From NCBI GenBank assembly GCA_028023455.1, contig JAQFVV010006271.1, forward strand, positions 5,242,366 through 5,306,365: 64,000 nt of DNA, read 5' to 3'. Below the pieces are notes generated by a model that searched no databases, had not been told where the DNA came from, and was given only the letters and a program-made list of their open reading frames with translations. The position numbers and the translations under genes are program-made. Positions 1 to 12,849 of this stretch are shown piece by piece (position 1 is the stretch's first letter; each line of letters starts with the position of its first letter). This stretch comes from Epiperipatus broadwayi. Taxonomy: Eukaryota > Onychophora > Udeonychophora > Euonychophora > Peripatidae.

Positions 1-1012
1 GAAACATAACCACACTCTTAATGAGTTTAATTTTATAATAGGTATTCAATTATTCTTGAAATGGGTAAGCAAATATTTAAGTTCCAACATCACTTATTTG
101 TTCTGAATAAGTAAACTGTAAACGAGTTAGAGATAGTAGGAAAATCAATTGGCCATAGAACTTTTTATCAATAACCACCACCTTAATTCATATCTAATAA
201 ATATGATGTTTTTAGTAATAACCAAAATATTCATAAGTATTAATTGAAATTTCTTATCAAGAAAATTCTGAAAATATTTCAACAACCACAAAAAAAAGTA
301 GATCAGATAATACGATGTGAAACAGGAGTCACAAAATTAGATCTTTGTCATATTTTAGAGCCCGCAATTGGAAAAACGAATATTTCTAAATTATGCCTAT
401 AATAAAAATAATGTCAGTTGGAGAATTGATTTTTCAAGAGCAACTTCTCAATGGCATCTCTTATCTTGAGTAATTACCAGATGCATTTACTTCTCCAATC
501 CAATAAAGATTTTTTTTTTGTATTTTCTTTTATTATTCAACATTGAAATTCAGTTGAAATAAAAGCAGTTGTGCATGTAGAAACTAAAAATTTGAACTTC
601 AAATCAGCCTAAGATTTAGAACTTGTGTCAATTTGCTTAAACATATATATATGGTGTGTGTATATAAAGTCAGTTCAATGATTATATGTTTTAGCAATGA
701 TTAATCAAGCTCATAGTAAGTAGAGAAGTGCTCTTGTCCTATATTGTATAAACTAGGGAGTTAAAAGATTTGTTATTAGAATTCCTTTTCATAAATAGCA
801 TTGATCTAAAGTAATGGAATGTGAACGTTTTGTAATTAAAATGTGTTTGGTCTATTAATGTTACAATTAATTTAAGTAATAAAGCAACAATCATTATAGC
901 TACTAGTTCATAGATAATCTACAAATTAAGTTCATCAGTTATTATATTTACTTGAGTTAACAGTTTATTGTGATGTATAATCAAAGACATTTAATGTTCT
1001 ACTCTTTTTTAT
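1..1012. other. AT-rich stretch, no gene seen
   Basis: No open frame with coding character, no RNA gene and no repeat that I recognise. It is ordinary AT-rich intergenic or intronic sequence. Confidence 0.5.
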
Positions 1013-1049
1013 TGCAATATATATATATATATATATATTGCATATTGCA

Positions 1050-1088
<39 letters not shown>
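1013..1088. repeat. (AT)n microsatellite with palindromic interruption
   Basis: Two runs of alternating AT are separated by ATTGCATATTGCAAT, so the whole block can fold back on itself. It has no coding potential. Confidence 0.9.
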
Positions 1089-1093
<5 letters not shown>

Positions 1094-1250
1094 GGTCCTG
1101 ACATTATATGACAGTAGAATAGTTAGGTCATCAAAGTGGATTTCTAATTATATATGCCCACTGCAATCTTATTCCTAGCAGATGATGTAATTAATACACA
1201 AACATGTTCAAAATATGCTCATATACTCATCTTGTTATGTTTATCTTTAG

Positions 1251-1308
1251 TTTCTGTTATTGCCAAATCTCGAATTTAGGAAGAATTTGCAGGTATCTGC
1301 AAACATAT
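1251..1308 (+). other. Possible short internal exon (weak)
   Basis: A pyrimidine-rich acceptor ending TTATCTTTAG precedes a short open stretch. Two donors are possible: CAG|GTATCT after position 1292 (42 bp, phase 0-0) or AT|GTAAGT after 1308 (58 bp). Two of the three frames are open, so the frame is not fixed. No protein family is recognised. In AT-rich DNA such pairs arise by chance, so this is only a pointer. Confidence 0.15.
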
Positions 1309-1309
1309 G

Positions 1310-2292
1310 TAAGTGTGTGAGAATATATGAGTGTGTGAGAATATATGACAAATTGATAGTCTTTAATTTAAAATTATATATTTAACAAATTCATTTAAAG
1401 ACTGATGGGTATTCTTTGATCATTATTATTTATAATTATGAGTCCAACTCCTTGTTCCTTTTAAAAAATAATCATTTGATGTCAATATTAACACAAAGGA
1501 AAATTCAATAATAACTTATGGTTATTTAAGTTATGCTTGCTTGCTAATTTATTTTACTAAAATTCATAATTTATTATTATCTCCAATAATTTTATTGGTT
1601 TGTTCATACCAATCATATGGTGATAACATGAAATCCATCTCCTTTTATGGTTGGTTACTATTGCTAACCAAACTCTAAAAACAAAAAGCAAATAATTAAA
1701 TGATTAGTAATAACAAGCAAAAAACATAAATAATGATGTCACTACACAAGTGTTGGCAATTGATATATATTAGGGTAAAATCTTACATCCCCCTTGGTAA
1801 TGGTCAAATCTATGTGCAAACAATTTTATGTCTGAACCTATATTTTACTTCAATTTACAATAAGACTAATAATACTAATTCCTTCTAATATTTATTAATA
1901 ACATAGGCCCTCCTTCAATTTGTAATAAAGAAAATATATAAACAAAGTTATTTACATAAAATAAAAAAATTATGACATCAACCTAAAGATAACTTGAGGG
2001 TCCAAAAAGAATATGTCCTAATAAAAGATTAAAATTGTGTTACAGATTATAGGTGATAGATTATAGGTGATAGAGTTTGGGTGTTCTACAACATCCATTA
2101 TATCACTTATAATTTCTCTCTTAATATGACCTGCTTTGAGATGTAGAATTTGTCTTTATTTTTCAATAATAGAGTTGGTGCTTCACATAATAGATAATAA
2201 ATGCTAGGTTGAATTAACTTTAGGTTTTGGCAGTTACAGTTCCATGGGTGATGACTTTTTTCTCCCAATGTCACTTCACAATTAGAAATGCA

Positions 2293-2329
<37 letters not shown>

Positions 2330-3190
2330 CTTGAGTGAACAAAAAGCAATATCTTTACTATTAAATATCCTGAATTAAAGTTAATTTAATCTATGGCTTA
2401 AAGTTGGAAACACTTTGGAGAAGGTGAAAGTTAATTTTGAACATTTTCACTTTAGAATTCCTTAATTGGCTAGGTTTGAATCCATATGCCTTTAATTTAG
2501 CTTTACTGAATATCCAAAAAGTTTTTTTTTTTTTTTACTATTTCACTTTAAGGGCAGCCAAATTCTCTGTTCGAACTGCAAATATGATTTCTTTGCTCAA
2601 GCTTTGTGCAGATTGTTCAGTCAATGAGATTTTTTTTTGTCTGATTTTTGAGAAAGTCATTGGTTTTTTCTAATCACCAAAATGAAGTTTTTTTTAATAT
2701 GATTTTTGATAACTTCAAGTAGCTAGATTCACGGTTATGATTTGGATTAATTATTTATATTATTGGCTATGATTAGTATATATATATATTTCCTGCCTTT
2801 AATTCATTTTTCATTTCTTGCTTGCATTTAAATCTGTCCGATCATATTCCCCTAGTATTGTTATAATGTATATGAATTACTTAACAATTGACAAGATGTT
2901 TTTAACAGAGGTTAATGTTTGTGTCTGAGAGGTTAGTGTGTGTGTCTATGTTTTATGGTTTAATTAAGATAACATGTTTATCATAAAAATTAATTAGATA
3001 ATTAATTGGAAAAACAATTAATTGTTTTTCGGCTACAGTGCTAGTGATTATTTTCAATTGTTTTTGTAATGAATTTTAACTGATTTTCATTCTCATTGAT
3101 GTTGTGGTTGGTAGAGAATGTTACATTGAGTCTTGGATTCAAATTAGGCAAAGGATATTCTTAATAGTACTGAAAAAACATATATATAGG
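1310..3190. other. AT-rich stretch with one weak exon-like segment
   Basis: It contains a short (AT)n run at 2297-2322 and a twice-repeated ATTATAGGTGATAG near 2045-2075. An unrecognised minus-strand open frame of about 80 codons (2107-2349) is interrupted by the AT run. At 2553 a very strong pyrimidine tract and AG precede an open stretch of about 40 codons ending at 2673 (AAKFSVRTANM near its start). I did not call it a gene because no donor or partner exon is visible. Confidence 0.4.
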
Positions 3191-3196
3191 GGGGTT

Positions 3197-3345
3197 TTGT
3201 TAAATTTTTAATCTTTTACCAAATCTGTAATTTTTGATTATCGCCATTTTACTGTGTATTTTTTTTCTTTCTGATGAAAACCAGTCCTCTGGTTGAAATA
3301 TAATATTATTTATTGGATTTATAAGTCTTTTTTTTTGTGTTTATA
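3197..3345 (+). repeat. Half-copy of a fold-back repeat with hammerhead-like core
   Basis: This is the same sequence as the right arm of the fold-back at 7302-7537. It contains CTGATGA (3271-3277), a perfect 6-bp hairpin AACCAG/CTGGTT with loop TCCT (3279-3294), then GAAA (3295-3298). That is the order of conserved pieces in a hammerhead ribozyme core. The bases before CTGATGA (pyrimidine run) have no complementary partner after a usable NUH site, so stem I is missing and self-cleavage is not predicted. Hammerhead motifs are known in Penelope-like elements and other retroelements; the link here is inferred. Confidence 0.55.
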
Positions 3346-3489
3346 TATATATATATACCGTTCAGTTCCAATATGTCGCCATGATTCTGGTATATTGTAC
3401 TGAAAGCGGTATTGGCAAATTTTTCGTTGTGATTAATATTTTTTGAATTTTGGCTGCTCTGTTTATCATGATTTATACGTGAAGAATAA

Positions 3490-4085
<596 letters not shown>

Positions 4086-4812
4086 TTAAAAGTGTAAAGA
4101 AACACAAAAATAAAAAAAATATTGCATTTTTAGTGAGAAAAAAAATCCAATAAGTAAATTTGACAAAATTAAATTTACCAGAAGCATTAATGACAAAATA
4201 AGTAACAATCATGTATATATAAGTGCATAATTTTTTTCTTGCACTTTATCTTGCCATCACTGCAATGGACTGAATTTTCTTATGCTATTCAAAACGCACA
4301 TGAAATATTATTTTTGCGCAGTCTTTATAAATAAATCTCAGTACTGTCACAAACATTATTCCTGAGACCTCAAAAACTCTTTTGAATGGATTTTTTTTTT
4401 CACAATCAACTTTTATAAAAATAAAAAAAATATTGGAAAGGTTAATAAAACAAAAAGAAAGTAATATATATATAAGTGCATAATTTTCTTCATGTATAAT
4501 ATGTTGTTTTATCTTCCGATGAGTAAACTTTTCTTTAGTGAAAAATCGTTATGTATAACTTTATTTACTTGAAATGAAATAAATTTGTTCCAACGAGTAA
4601 ACTTTTATCAACATGCATTTACTGGATATTAAAAGTGTTAAAGATACATAAAAGTAATAAACACATGAGGTTTTTAGCAAGAAAAAAAAATTTATTACAA
4701 AAAGCAAATTACCACAAAAGTAATGAAATCCAAAAATGGCAAATAAACATGTGTTAACAGAATCAAAAATAAGCAAATAAACATATATATATATATATAT
4801 ATATAAGTGTAC

Positions 4813-4843
<31 letters not shown>

Positions 4844-5000
4844 AGTGTACAATTTTCTCCATGTAAAAATGTTTTCTTTTACCATCACTGCAGTGGGTTA
4901 AATTGCCTTATGTCATGCAAAGTAGACACAAAAGTATCATCATCTTTATGTCATCCCCACCACTTAATTCATATAAATATGAAAGAGGTGTTACTGCGCA
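4086..5000. repeat. Degenerate direct repeats, about three copies
   Basis: Blocks starting near 4086, 4440 and 4625 share GATATTAAAAGTGT, runs of A after GAGAAA or CAAGAAA, ATATATAAGTGCATAATTTT or its variant, and CATCACTGCARTGG. Copies one and three continue into GCGCAGT. Two (AT)n runs lie inside (4785-4804, 4817-4842). This is a dispersed repeat duplicated beside the GATA array; the family is not recognised. Confidence 0.6.
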
Positions 5001-5036
5001 GTTTCTCACTGACTAATTATATCATTTGGTAGCACT

Positions 5037-5330
5037 TCAAAGACTTTCAATATTCTGGATTTTGACATCAGATTCACGATTGACAAAATTATATATGTGA
5101 TTGACTTGAAAATGTTTATAATCTGGCAGCTCAGAATTCATCAGATTTGTATGCCTTCCAATAATCTGAATATATTGCTGAGCCTTGATCAATATTTTTA
5201 CCACTTCCATGAGAGTCACTGATATTTTGTCAGAAATTCTCATGATGAAGCTTTTATTGGTCTCCCTGCAGAAGCCCTCAAACATCCACTGCTCTGAACA
5301 TATTCTATTGGACTGCTGTTTTTTTTTTTT
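5037..5330 (-). other. Unrecognised coding-like segment
   Basis: On the minus strand about 95 codons stay open with balanced, non-low-complexity composition, including the stretches RICSEQWMFEGFCRETNKS and IQIIGRHTNLMNSELPDYK. It ends in a TGA next to the repeats at 4086-5000 and begins after a poly-A/T tract of about 25 bases. No family is recognised. It could be a decayed transposase or a retrocopy fragment; there is no clear donor or acceptor to make it an internal exon. Confidence 0.3.
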
Positions 5331-5399
5331 TAAAAAAAAGGTGTTTTTTAAAAGAGTATGAATAAAATCCAAATGTAAAAAGTACATATTTAAAAATAT

Positions 5400-6235
5400 A
5401 ATTAAAATTAAAAACTGTTTTTGATAAAGATAATATTCTCATTAGGCTCATATATTATTTATATAGAAAATAAGTTAACTTTGTGTATTTAAAGGCAAAA
5501 TTATTATTAAGAATTGAAATATTTTTTTATATTATAATGTGCACATGTGTGTATATCTGATCTATATGTGTACCTGTTGTATCTAATTATATTCATTATT
5601 TATGTATTATTAAAACAAAATAATATGGACCTGTATCATTAACAAAAGTAATACTTAATGATTTAAATATATTTTGCCTTACCAGAAAAAGCATGTTTGT
5701 GCTTACATATGTAATTATTTAAACCTACTTACAAGTTATGTGTTTGTGTGAACTAAATTTAAATGATACGTTAGTATTAAAGCTGCAATGTAGGGGAGAT
5801 AAGAGGCCTTTTTACACCCACTACAAATGTGTAATGCCATGATGTCAAATTGAAAGAAAATAAACCTTGTGAGTAGATGAGTAGAAACATATTTTTCTTT
5901 ATCAACATGATCTTTTTTTTTATAATACTCCAATATTTTCAGTCTCAAAATTAATATGTATTTTTTGTGATTTTTGTTCTGTTTTAAGATGTATTTTTTT
6001 TTTGGGGGGGTGATTTGTTCCAGTTTTTGTTGGTTTAATTTGTTTATACAAAAAATATATTTATTAGCATTTCTGTTAAAAATCCCAGTACACTTGGCAA
6101 TCAGTGTTACATTTTCATACAAAAACTTTTTAGTACAGATCTCCATTTTCTGTGGTAATATTCAATTTTTTGTTTCAAGGCAACAATTCCTGTTATATAT
6201 TACACGGTAAATATTGTATGAGTATACTTAATGTG
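5400..6235. other. AT-rich stretch, no gene called
   Basis: Two low-complexity overlapping frames occur, one per strand. The end of the minus-strand frame (about 5736-5845) spells Cys-x2-Cys-x16-His-x4-His, a zinc-finger-like spacing, but the rest is lysine/isoleucine-rich filler, so I do not call it. Confidence 0.4.
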
Positions 6236-6560
6236 TTTTTATAAATATTATTTAAAAACCAAAATCATTTACTCTTTGTTTAGTAACAATATTTGTGTAA
6301 TGGCATCATTTCATTAAGATCACAAATCACTTTTTTTTTTGATTGGGAATGCCATTCTTAAAATTTGTTAGTGTGAAAGTTGTACATATATTTAATGACT
6401 TTTTATAAATATTATTTTAAAAGTAAAATCATTTACTATTTGTTAGTGCATATTTAAACTAACAATTTTTTGTGTAATGCTGTCATTTCATTAAGATAAT
6501 AAATAATTTTTTTTCAAATGTTCTTAAAAGTTGTTAGTGAACAAGTTGTACATTTTGAAT
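6236..6560. repeat. Tandem duplication, period about 165 bp
   Basis: Two diverged copies both run from TTTTTATAAATATTATTT through AAATCATTTACT, TTTGTGTAATG and TCATTTCATTAAGAT to GTTAGTG and AAGTTGTACAT. The copies begin near 6236 and 6401. Confidence 0.7.
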
Positions 6561-6638
6561 GTCTTGTTTAAAATTATACATTTCTTTTTGAAAATGATAA
6601 ATATATTATGTTTTTACTTTTATTTATTTTTATCCCTG

Positions 6639-6836
6639 CAACACGGAGCATGTATTAGATGTACTGCACCTGTTCACATTCATATCAAACTCCTGATAAC
6701 TTTGTAAATCTTGCCCAAATACCATATACAAGAACCATGTGCATGTTATTTTGGTCAGATTCCAAGATTACAAAGTTAGAAGCAGATTGATATGAATGTG
6801 AAAAGACACAGTAGGTCTAATACATGCTCTGTGTTG
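6639..6836. repeat. Fold-back (inverted repeat) element, about 200 bp
   Basis: Left end CAACACGGAGCATGTATTAG is the reverse complement, with one change, of the right end ending at 6836. Arms are about 85 bp and also share TTCACATTCATATCAA. A short unpaired centre remains. It looks like a MITE-type hairpin; target duplication not resolved. Confidence 0.75.
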
Positions 6837-7082
6837 AAGCTTTAGTACTAAAGTACCATTTAAACAATATTAGATATTTACTATTTTGTTGTTATTTTTT
6901 CAGTCTATGGCATCCAATAATTGTAAATAAAAATCACATTGGTCTAGTTGTGTTGTAGAGTATTTATCAGATTTTTTTAATTACATTTGTTTATTATATT
7001 ATTTATATATTAATAAAAACCAACACTTCTGATGTTATTTAACAGAGATAATATTATTAATATATACCATTAATATAATTTC

Positions 7083-7118
7083 CAAGTGCTTTCGACACTA
7101 ACATGTCCTTATGAAGGC
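7083..7118 (-). other. Second hammerhead-like motif (degenerate)
   Basis: On the minus strand the order is TTCATAAG, then GACA-TGTTAG-TGTC hairpin, then GAAAGC. The stem II hairpin plus GAAA is as expected for a hammerhead, but the CUGAUGA box is replaced, so it is at best a decayed copy of a retroelement ribozyme. Confidence 0.3.
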
Positions 7119-7231
7119 AAATTCTGTAAACATGGACTTCTTATAAGCTTGAAAACTCTCTTTAACAACCAGACATCACTAACTGAAAAACTAGTTTGTT
7201 TAGCTATATGTATTTGATATGAATGTTTTTT

Positions 7232-7236
<5 letters not shown>

Positions 7237-7304
<68 letters not shown>
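7237..7304. repeat. (TA)n microsatellite
   Basis: An uninterrupted TA dinucleotide run lies directly against the left end of the fold-back that follows. Confidence 0.95.
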
Positions 7305-7308
<4 letters not shown>

Positions 7309-7537
7309 AACAAAAAACTTATAAATCCAATAAATAATATATTTCAAACAGAGGACTGGTTTTCATCAGAAAGAAAAAATACACAATAAAATAGGGATAT
7401 TCATAATCTTTTATCAAATCTGTAATTTTGAATATCGCCATTTTACTGTTAATTTTTTCTTTCTGATGAAAACCAGTCCTCTGGTTGAAATATTATATTA
7501 TTTCTTGGAATTATAAGTCTTTTTTTGTTTATATATG
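7302..7537. repeat. Fold-back element with hammerhead-like core in each arm
   Basis: The left arm (AACTTATAAATCCAATAAAT onward) is the reverse complement of the right arm (to ATAAGTC and the T-run near 7530). The right arm carries CTGATGA (7463-7469), hairpin AACCAG/CTGGTT, and GAAA (7487-7490); the left arm carries the same on the minus strand (7352-7379) with one change in stem II. The right arm is nearly identical to 3197-3345, so this is a multicopy family. Stem I partners are not seen. Confidence 0.7.
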
Positions 7538-7539
7538 AA

Positions 7540-10000
7540 TTTCCTTTGTATATATAAACTTAATGAGAAAATATAATAAGTTTAATAAATTAAGGAATTT
7601 TAAAAGACTGATACTTTTAAAATGGTAAGTAAAAGATTTATAAATTTTAAGATTAGAAAAAGATTATTTTTTAAAAGTAATCATCTAATTAATGAGAGTA
7701 GACTACATTGTTAATGAAATAAAACAATTAAAGGAATTTGAGTTAGATTTCTTTTATAAGATAAATGGCAAACTATAAAATAACTCATTAATTAAAGTTA
7801 GAAAGATAATGATGTAAATTTTTGTATGGGGATTAAAATGAAGGATCACCTAAATGGATGTACAGGAGTATAAACCAATCAACTGCAGGGATCAAAACAA
7901 TGAATACCTCATTATGAATTTGATGAGGAAGACTACTCTTCATTATTAGAGCTTCACTTGTGCATACAGACATATATATTGGAGCAGATTATCTCCCATA
8001 GCACAGTGACTTCAAGTGTGGAGAGCTGGCCTCTAAACATGAGAACAGTCAGTTAGGACTCTTACAGATTATATTGATCTAAATTATTATTTATGTATGT
8101 CTTTGGGCCTTATTATGTTAAATGATTGTATATATGTAAGTAGTTAAAACGCTATTAAGGAACACTCATTAATTTATCTAAATATTAAACTGATTAGCAG
8201 TGATTTGTACTCATGAGAAGTGCACTCTTAGATCAGCTATATATAGCAGTTATTTTATTTTATATATATATATATATATTGTACTGGTCAAAATTGTATG
8301 CTAAGACAATACGATTCAGAGTCTGGGCAAAACCATCTCAAATCCAACAATACACAAAATCAAAGATTAAGAATATTTATGGATTCTAACCTGTTTACTC
8401 ACCCTCTAAATGTAACAACCACTTAATAATACTTTTGAGGCAAATAATTAATCTTTTCTCAACTCCGGTCTGCATCATCAGCAGTGGAACATGAGCCTCA
8501 TGGATTTTTAACATTTAACACTGCCATTTGCCCAAATTACGCATGTGCATGACTTGATGAAGGAGAGGTGTGTGTTTTTTCATCACCATATAGCAGCACA
8601 ATATTGAGATATAAATTCTAACTTCAAAAAAAAATTAATTTACATGAACCCCCAGATTATTTAAATTTATATATATGATTTTAATAACACATATATTTAT
8701 TATTCTTTAATGTCTAGCTATCTCACTTCATTTTTCATGCATAGACATTTTCAATAATATAAATCAACACATGCCTCTCACAAGAGTAGTGGTACATTTT
8801 GTATGCCAATTTACAGTAGAAAGGGTGTTTAAAGTTCTTTGATAGATACCAATTCAAATAGATGCGGGAAGGAAAAAAACAAATTATAAAATTAACTTTT
8901 GAAACAGTTTTAACATGAATAATTTTGCATATAAACCATAATATACTTCATAAATCGGTCACATCTTTACCTCCTATCAACCTGGTAAATTTATTACATT
9001 TTGAAAAAATGGTCTTGAGGAGAGTGACACACTTGAATGCAAGCAGATATTGATATTCGTAAATAAACTATGTTAATAATAACAACAAAAACAAATAATT
9101 TAACTTGATCAAACCATAATCAACCCACCACAATATATATATATATACACAACAAACCACACTCAAACTTTTTCTTTATAAATCTTGATTTATTATATAT
9201 ATATATTTTTATAAACTTTTAAGTACTGTATTTTCAAATATTTATTTATAAATTTACATATATATATATTGAAATTAATGGGCTCTTTTTAAAATAGAAG
9301 ACTGTGTTTGTTATTATTTTTTACTTTACTCTATCATTATATCATAGCTTTGAGGAAGACTGTAAGTACAAATTATATTCACATTGTAGATGCTTTATCA
9401 GACCTTTCATTTTTTTTATTACTTACCGAATACATTTATTAATCATTATTTTAAGTTATTCCAATAAAGTTATTTAATACCTGAATAAATTAACGTTTTT
9501 CTCTCAATATATTAGATCAACAAATTGATAAATATATTGTATTTTATTTTCAGAGTTTTTTTTTTTTTTGGTTGCATTATTGTAATAAATAAATTGTATT
9601 TTTCTACTTTTACTCTCTAATTTTATATTTTTCATTCTAGATATGAATTTAATAAAAGAAATTGGTTTCAAAAATAAAATATTAATTTTTCATCTAACAA
9701 AAATTGCCTAATAAGCAGAAATAAACAGAAGTAAGTTATTAATAACAAAAGTCTTTATTTTACTTTGAAAACTGTAAAAATTGTTATGAATAAATAAACA
9801 ATAGTTATTGCAAAATTTAATATTTTTAATATATAGCTTACTTGAGCATAACTTTAAATAATTAAAACTTTCTTTAAAAAATTAAAAATAAACTTATAAT
9901 TAGAAAAACAATCAATGAAATATTTTAACAGTTTTTAAAACGTATTTGTATTTTTTTTTCACTTTCTGATACAAAATATCAATGAAGTTGAAATGTAAAT
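7540..10000. other. AT-rich stretch, no gene seen
   Basis: It holds short (AT)n runs (8262-8279, 9131-9147 and others). A somewhat more complex block at 8290-8560 includes GCATCATCAGCAGTGGAACATG and does not match anything I know. No exon-like segment with paired splice sites was found. Confidence 0.45.
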
Positions 10001-10006
10001 TTTATC

Positions 10007-10105
10007 TACCATGTTTCCCCAAAAATAAAACTAGGTCTTATATTAATTGTTGCTCTAAAAGATGCATTGGGATTTATTTTCAGGGCTCTTATTTTTTTAT
10101 ATACA
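10007..10105 (+). repeat. MITE-like dispersed repeat (CATGTTTCCCC family)
   Basis: The stretch CATGTTTCCCCAAAAATAAA, then GTCTTATATTAATT, TTGCTCTAAAAGATGCATT and TTATTTTCAGGG, resembles from memory a short repeat found in many animal genomes (canonical TTTCCCCGAAAATAAGAC...TTATTTTCAGGGG). The ends are imperfectly inverted. Assignment rests on recollection of that consensus. Confidence 0.45.
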
Positions 10106-10165
10106 AAAATCATACATTTATTCAAATAAAAAAATCTACATTTATATTTATTTATACATTCATTA

Positions 10166-10965
10166 CTTTACAAGCGGGTACTCAAAAATAATTGGAATCA
10201 TTCTCTGATAGTTATATCTGTTGTAGTATGTGCTTCTGCTTTTAAATACCTCTTATGTGAAATCTTGTGCATAAATCTGGCAAATAAAGTCATCATGTGA
10301 AATTGTGGCCATACATAGTATATTTTTGTGTAAAGTTTGTTTTGCATATTTGATATTTTTCTTTCTGAAACATTGAGAAAATGTGAAATTCTGTTTCTTT
10401 TAGGAAAAACAATTGTCCTGCTTGAAACAGCTTACAAGCAGGTTAATCTGGAAAAACACAAGTATATGAGTAATTTAATGCAAATATTAAATTCACCGTG
10501 TTCCATAAAAGCATGGTGAGTCGAGTCAAATGTCAAAATGATGCTGATTTATTTGGGATGCGAATGGAATTTTACACTCAGAATTTATTTGTAATGATCA
10601 GGTAGTTCAAATCTACAGGTTCTACAGCTTTTGTGTGATGTGATAAAATATAAATGTTCCATTTGTGTCAAAGTGAGGAGTGAATATTTCATCATGATTT
10701 TGCACTAGTGCTTAAGTTTGAGTGTTTAATCAATTTTTAATTATCCAGCTTATCCATCTACTACATATCTATTCTCATTCTTGGCAACATCTGTTTCAAT
10801 TTTTTTGAAAACATAGAAATAGTGAAGAAAAAAACTATGGAGGCATTAAAAGGCATCACTTTGCAAGTGTTTCCAGATTACATTGAAAAGTGACAAATGC
10901 TTTTGGAGTGGTGCATTGCATTAAATAGACTATATTTTGAAAGAGATTCAATTTGCAACACCTAA
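10166..10965 (+). mobile_element. Decayed mariner-like transposon
   Basis: A TIR-like sequence (ACAAGCGGGTACTCAAAAAT) at 10169-10188 is followed by a broken transposase. Near 10395-10440 the frame reads LFLLGKTIVLLETAYK, matching the N-terminal helix-turn-helix start of mariner transposases (FCFxLGKxxxETxxMLxxAY). Near 10835-10955 it reads TMEALKGI, then WCIALNRLYFERD, matching the family's C-terminal end (TxxALKAI...W..C...GxYFEGD). Between them several stops and frameshifts destroy the catalytic region, so no DDD/E triad can be read. The right terminal repeat was not found. Non-functional relic; superfamily fairly likely, subfamily not assigned. Confidence 0.5.
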
Positions 10966-10969
10966 AAAT

Positions 10970-12338
10970 ATACATTTTTTTATTACAAAATTCTATTTAT
11001 TATTGGGTTCTCCCTTGTATAATTCAATATGTCCATGTGTTTCAACAGATGAATAAAATTTGGCCATCTGGCTGATAATCTTAAGTAGGACTTATATTTG
11101 GGGTATAGCTTATGAATATCTTGAAAAATCATGCTACGGTTTATTGTCAGGTTAGACCTTTTTGTCAGACAAACAAGGTATATGTTTATAAATAAAAATG
11201 TAATATAATTATAAAAAGTGAACAATAAAAATATAAATATATTTTACATAAACTTATTATTTCAATTTTTACATTATAAACAAAAACAAAGCTATGCACG
11301 TATTCTAGTTACCTTTCAACTCTGCTCAATATGACTAGGAGCTATCTTATTTTTTATTCATATTTTTTTTCATTCCAGTAACTCCTGACATCTAGCTATT
11401 ATAATTAGAAATAATAATTCACAAAAATCTTATTCCTAAATATGATTTCTACAACTAGAAATGTTATAGGAATATTGATGACAAAAGTTAATTATTATGT
11501 GTTTTCTCTTGTTCACATATTGTCATCAGGGTTCTTATAAATTAAAAACTTAACTCCAATCATGATAGCATTGGGAATATTTGTATGAGGACTTCTATAT
11601 ATTTTTTATAATTAATTACATGACTTTAGGATTACCTTTAAAGTCCTCACATTTTACTTTATTTTAAGTTTCTTGATAATTATTAATTTTGTAATGAGTA
11701 ATGCACTCATGGTATTAGATAACCTAGAGCATTGATGATGATGAGCACTGATATAATAAGCCCAATCACTTTTGATATTGTTTAATTTTATAAATATTTT
11801 AACATGTATGTATATCCTTACACTAATAAATATTAATGATTGCTCTTTTATAATATTATAATTCATGACTGGCATCGACTTAATGACGATTACACTAATA
11901 TGTTTATTATAAATTTAATCATAAAGAATAACCCTTGTCTATTATTTTTTGCTGATTGTATGTATGTTTGTTATTTATATTTAATTGTAGTAACTTCTAA
12001 TGATAAATCTTTGCTTTTTCTACTTTTATTCAGTAAAAATAACTGATTATTTCTACTATCTTCATAGAAATTCCATTTCTTTCTATATGCAATAAATGTG
12101 TGTGTGCTGTAGAATTTTTTAACATGTATATATAATATTAATACATTTTATGTGTGTATGTGTTAAAATATGTTTGTATGTTATTTGCTACCATCTGTAT
12201 GTTTTAATGATCACAATATGACTTGAAACTAATACCAAGGATTCGGTTGGACTACTGTAAATATCAATAAATTGAGATTTGAAACTAAAAGTTCTATTTT
12301 TTGTATGCAGTAAAATATTGAGATATTATGTTGAAAAG
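10970..12338. other. AT-rich stretch, no gene seen
   Basis: Only short low-complexity open frames are present, several of them overlapping on opposite strands. No splice-site pair around a complex open segment and no recognised repeat. Confidence 0.5.
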
Positions 12339-12340
12339 TA

Positions 12341-12449
12341 GTATTGTTAGCCGAGAGGTCATCGCACCCGCCTTGCAAGAAAGTAGTTGGTTGCAGACGA
12401 ATGTGGGTTCGCGTCCCGGCCGATGCTATGACATATGGAAAAAAAAAAA
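12341..12449 (+). mobile_element. tRNA-derived SINE with A tail
   Basis: The head GTTAGCCGAGAGGTCATCGC fits a pol III A box region, and GGGTTCGCGTCCCGG fits a B box. The 3' part ends GCTATGACATATGG followed by about ten A residues. The same tail occurs in three other copies here (26070, 28201 and 62861), which shows a mobile family. Confidence 0.85.
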
Positions 12450-12698
12450 GTAGTAGTGATGCATTGTGTATTCATTCAGTTTTTTAGCAAAGAATAATCA
12501 AATCGGAAATAGTTGAATAAGGTTTTAAACACCCATAAGCGATGAGCATATGACTTTTAGTGATAATGCTTCATTGTTTATTATTATTGCAGAGATGGTC
12601 ATGATAGAGTATGCGAAATTAATTGTTCCTGCTAAAGATTTATTATTACATGAATATTTTCTACTTATAAGCTAGTAAATTGCATTATAAATACTTAC

Positions 12699-12839
12699 GG
12701 ACAGTATCGCAAAACTGTTTTTCAATTATACACATTCCATTATCACAGTTTTGATCTTCTTCACATTCTTGTACGATCTTGCATATCTTAGGAGAACCAT
12801 TAGCATTTAGAACAATTTTGCGTTCAAAAGAACACGCAG
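12699..12839 (-). CDS. Internal exon of a cysteine-rich, probably extracellular protein
   Basis: Read on the minus strand, a long pyrimidine tract ending TATTTTTTAG precedes 141 bp of open frame, followed by the consensus donor GTAAGT. The exon starts and ends in phase 1 (two bases, 46 codons, one base), the symmetry typical of exchangeable extracellular modules. It encodes six cysteines spaced C-x16-C-x5-C-x5-C-x4-C-x6-C, with CKIVQECEEDQNCDNGMC in the middle, resembling disulfide-rich modules such as the EB, WAP or prokineticin/Dickkopf types; none can be assigned firmly. The other two frames contain stops. Composition is clearly richer in G+C and codon-like than its surroundings. Likely part of a minus-strand gene with the phase-1 exons at 36003-36143 or 28451-28550. 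Function unknown. Confidence 0.7.
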
Positions 12840-12849
12840 CTAAAAAATA

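Noticed and set aside
3271-3345. Active hammerhead ribozyme
   Set aside because: The core CTGATGA-stem II-GAAA is present, but no stem I partner or NUH cleavage site in the right place is visible.
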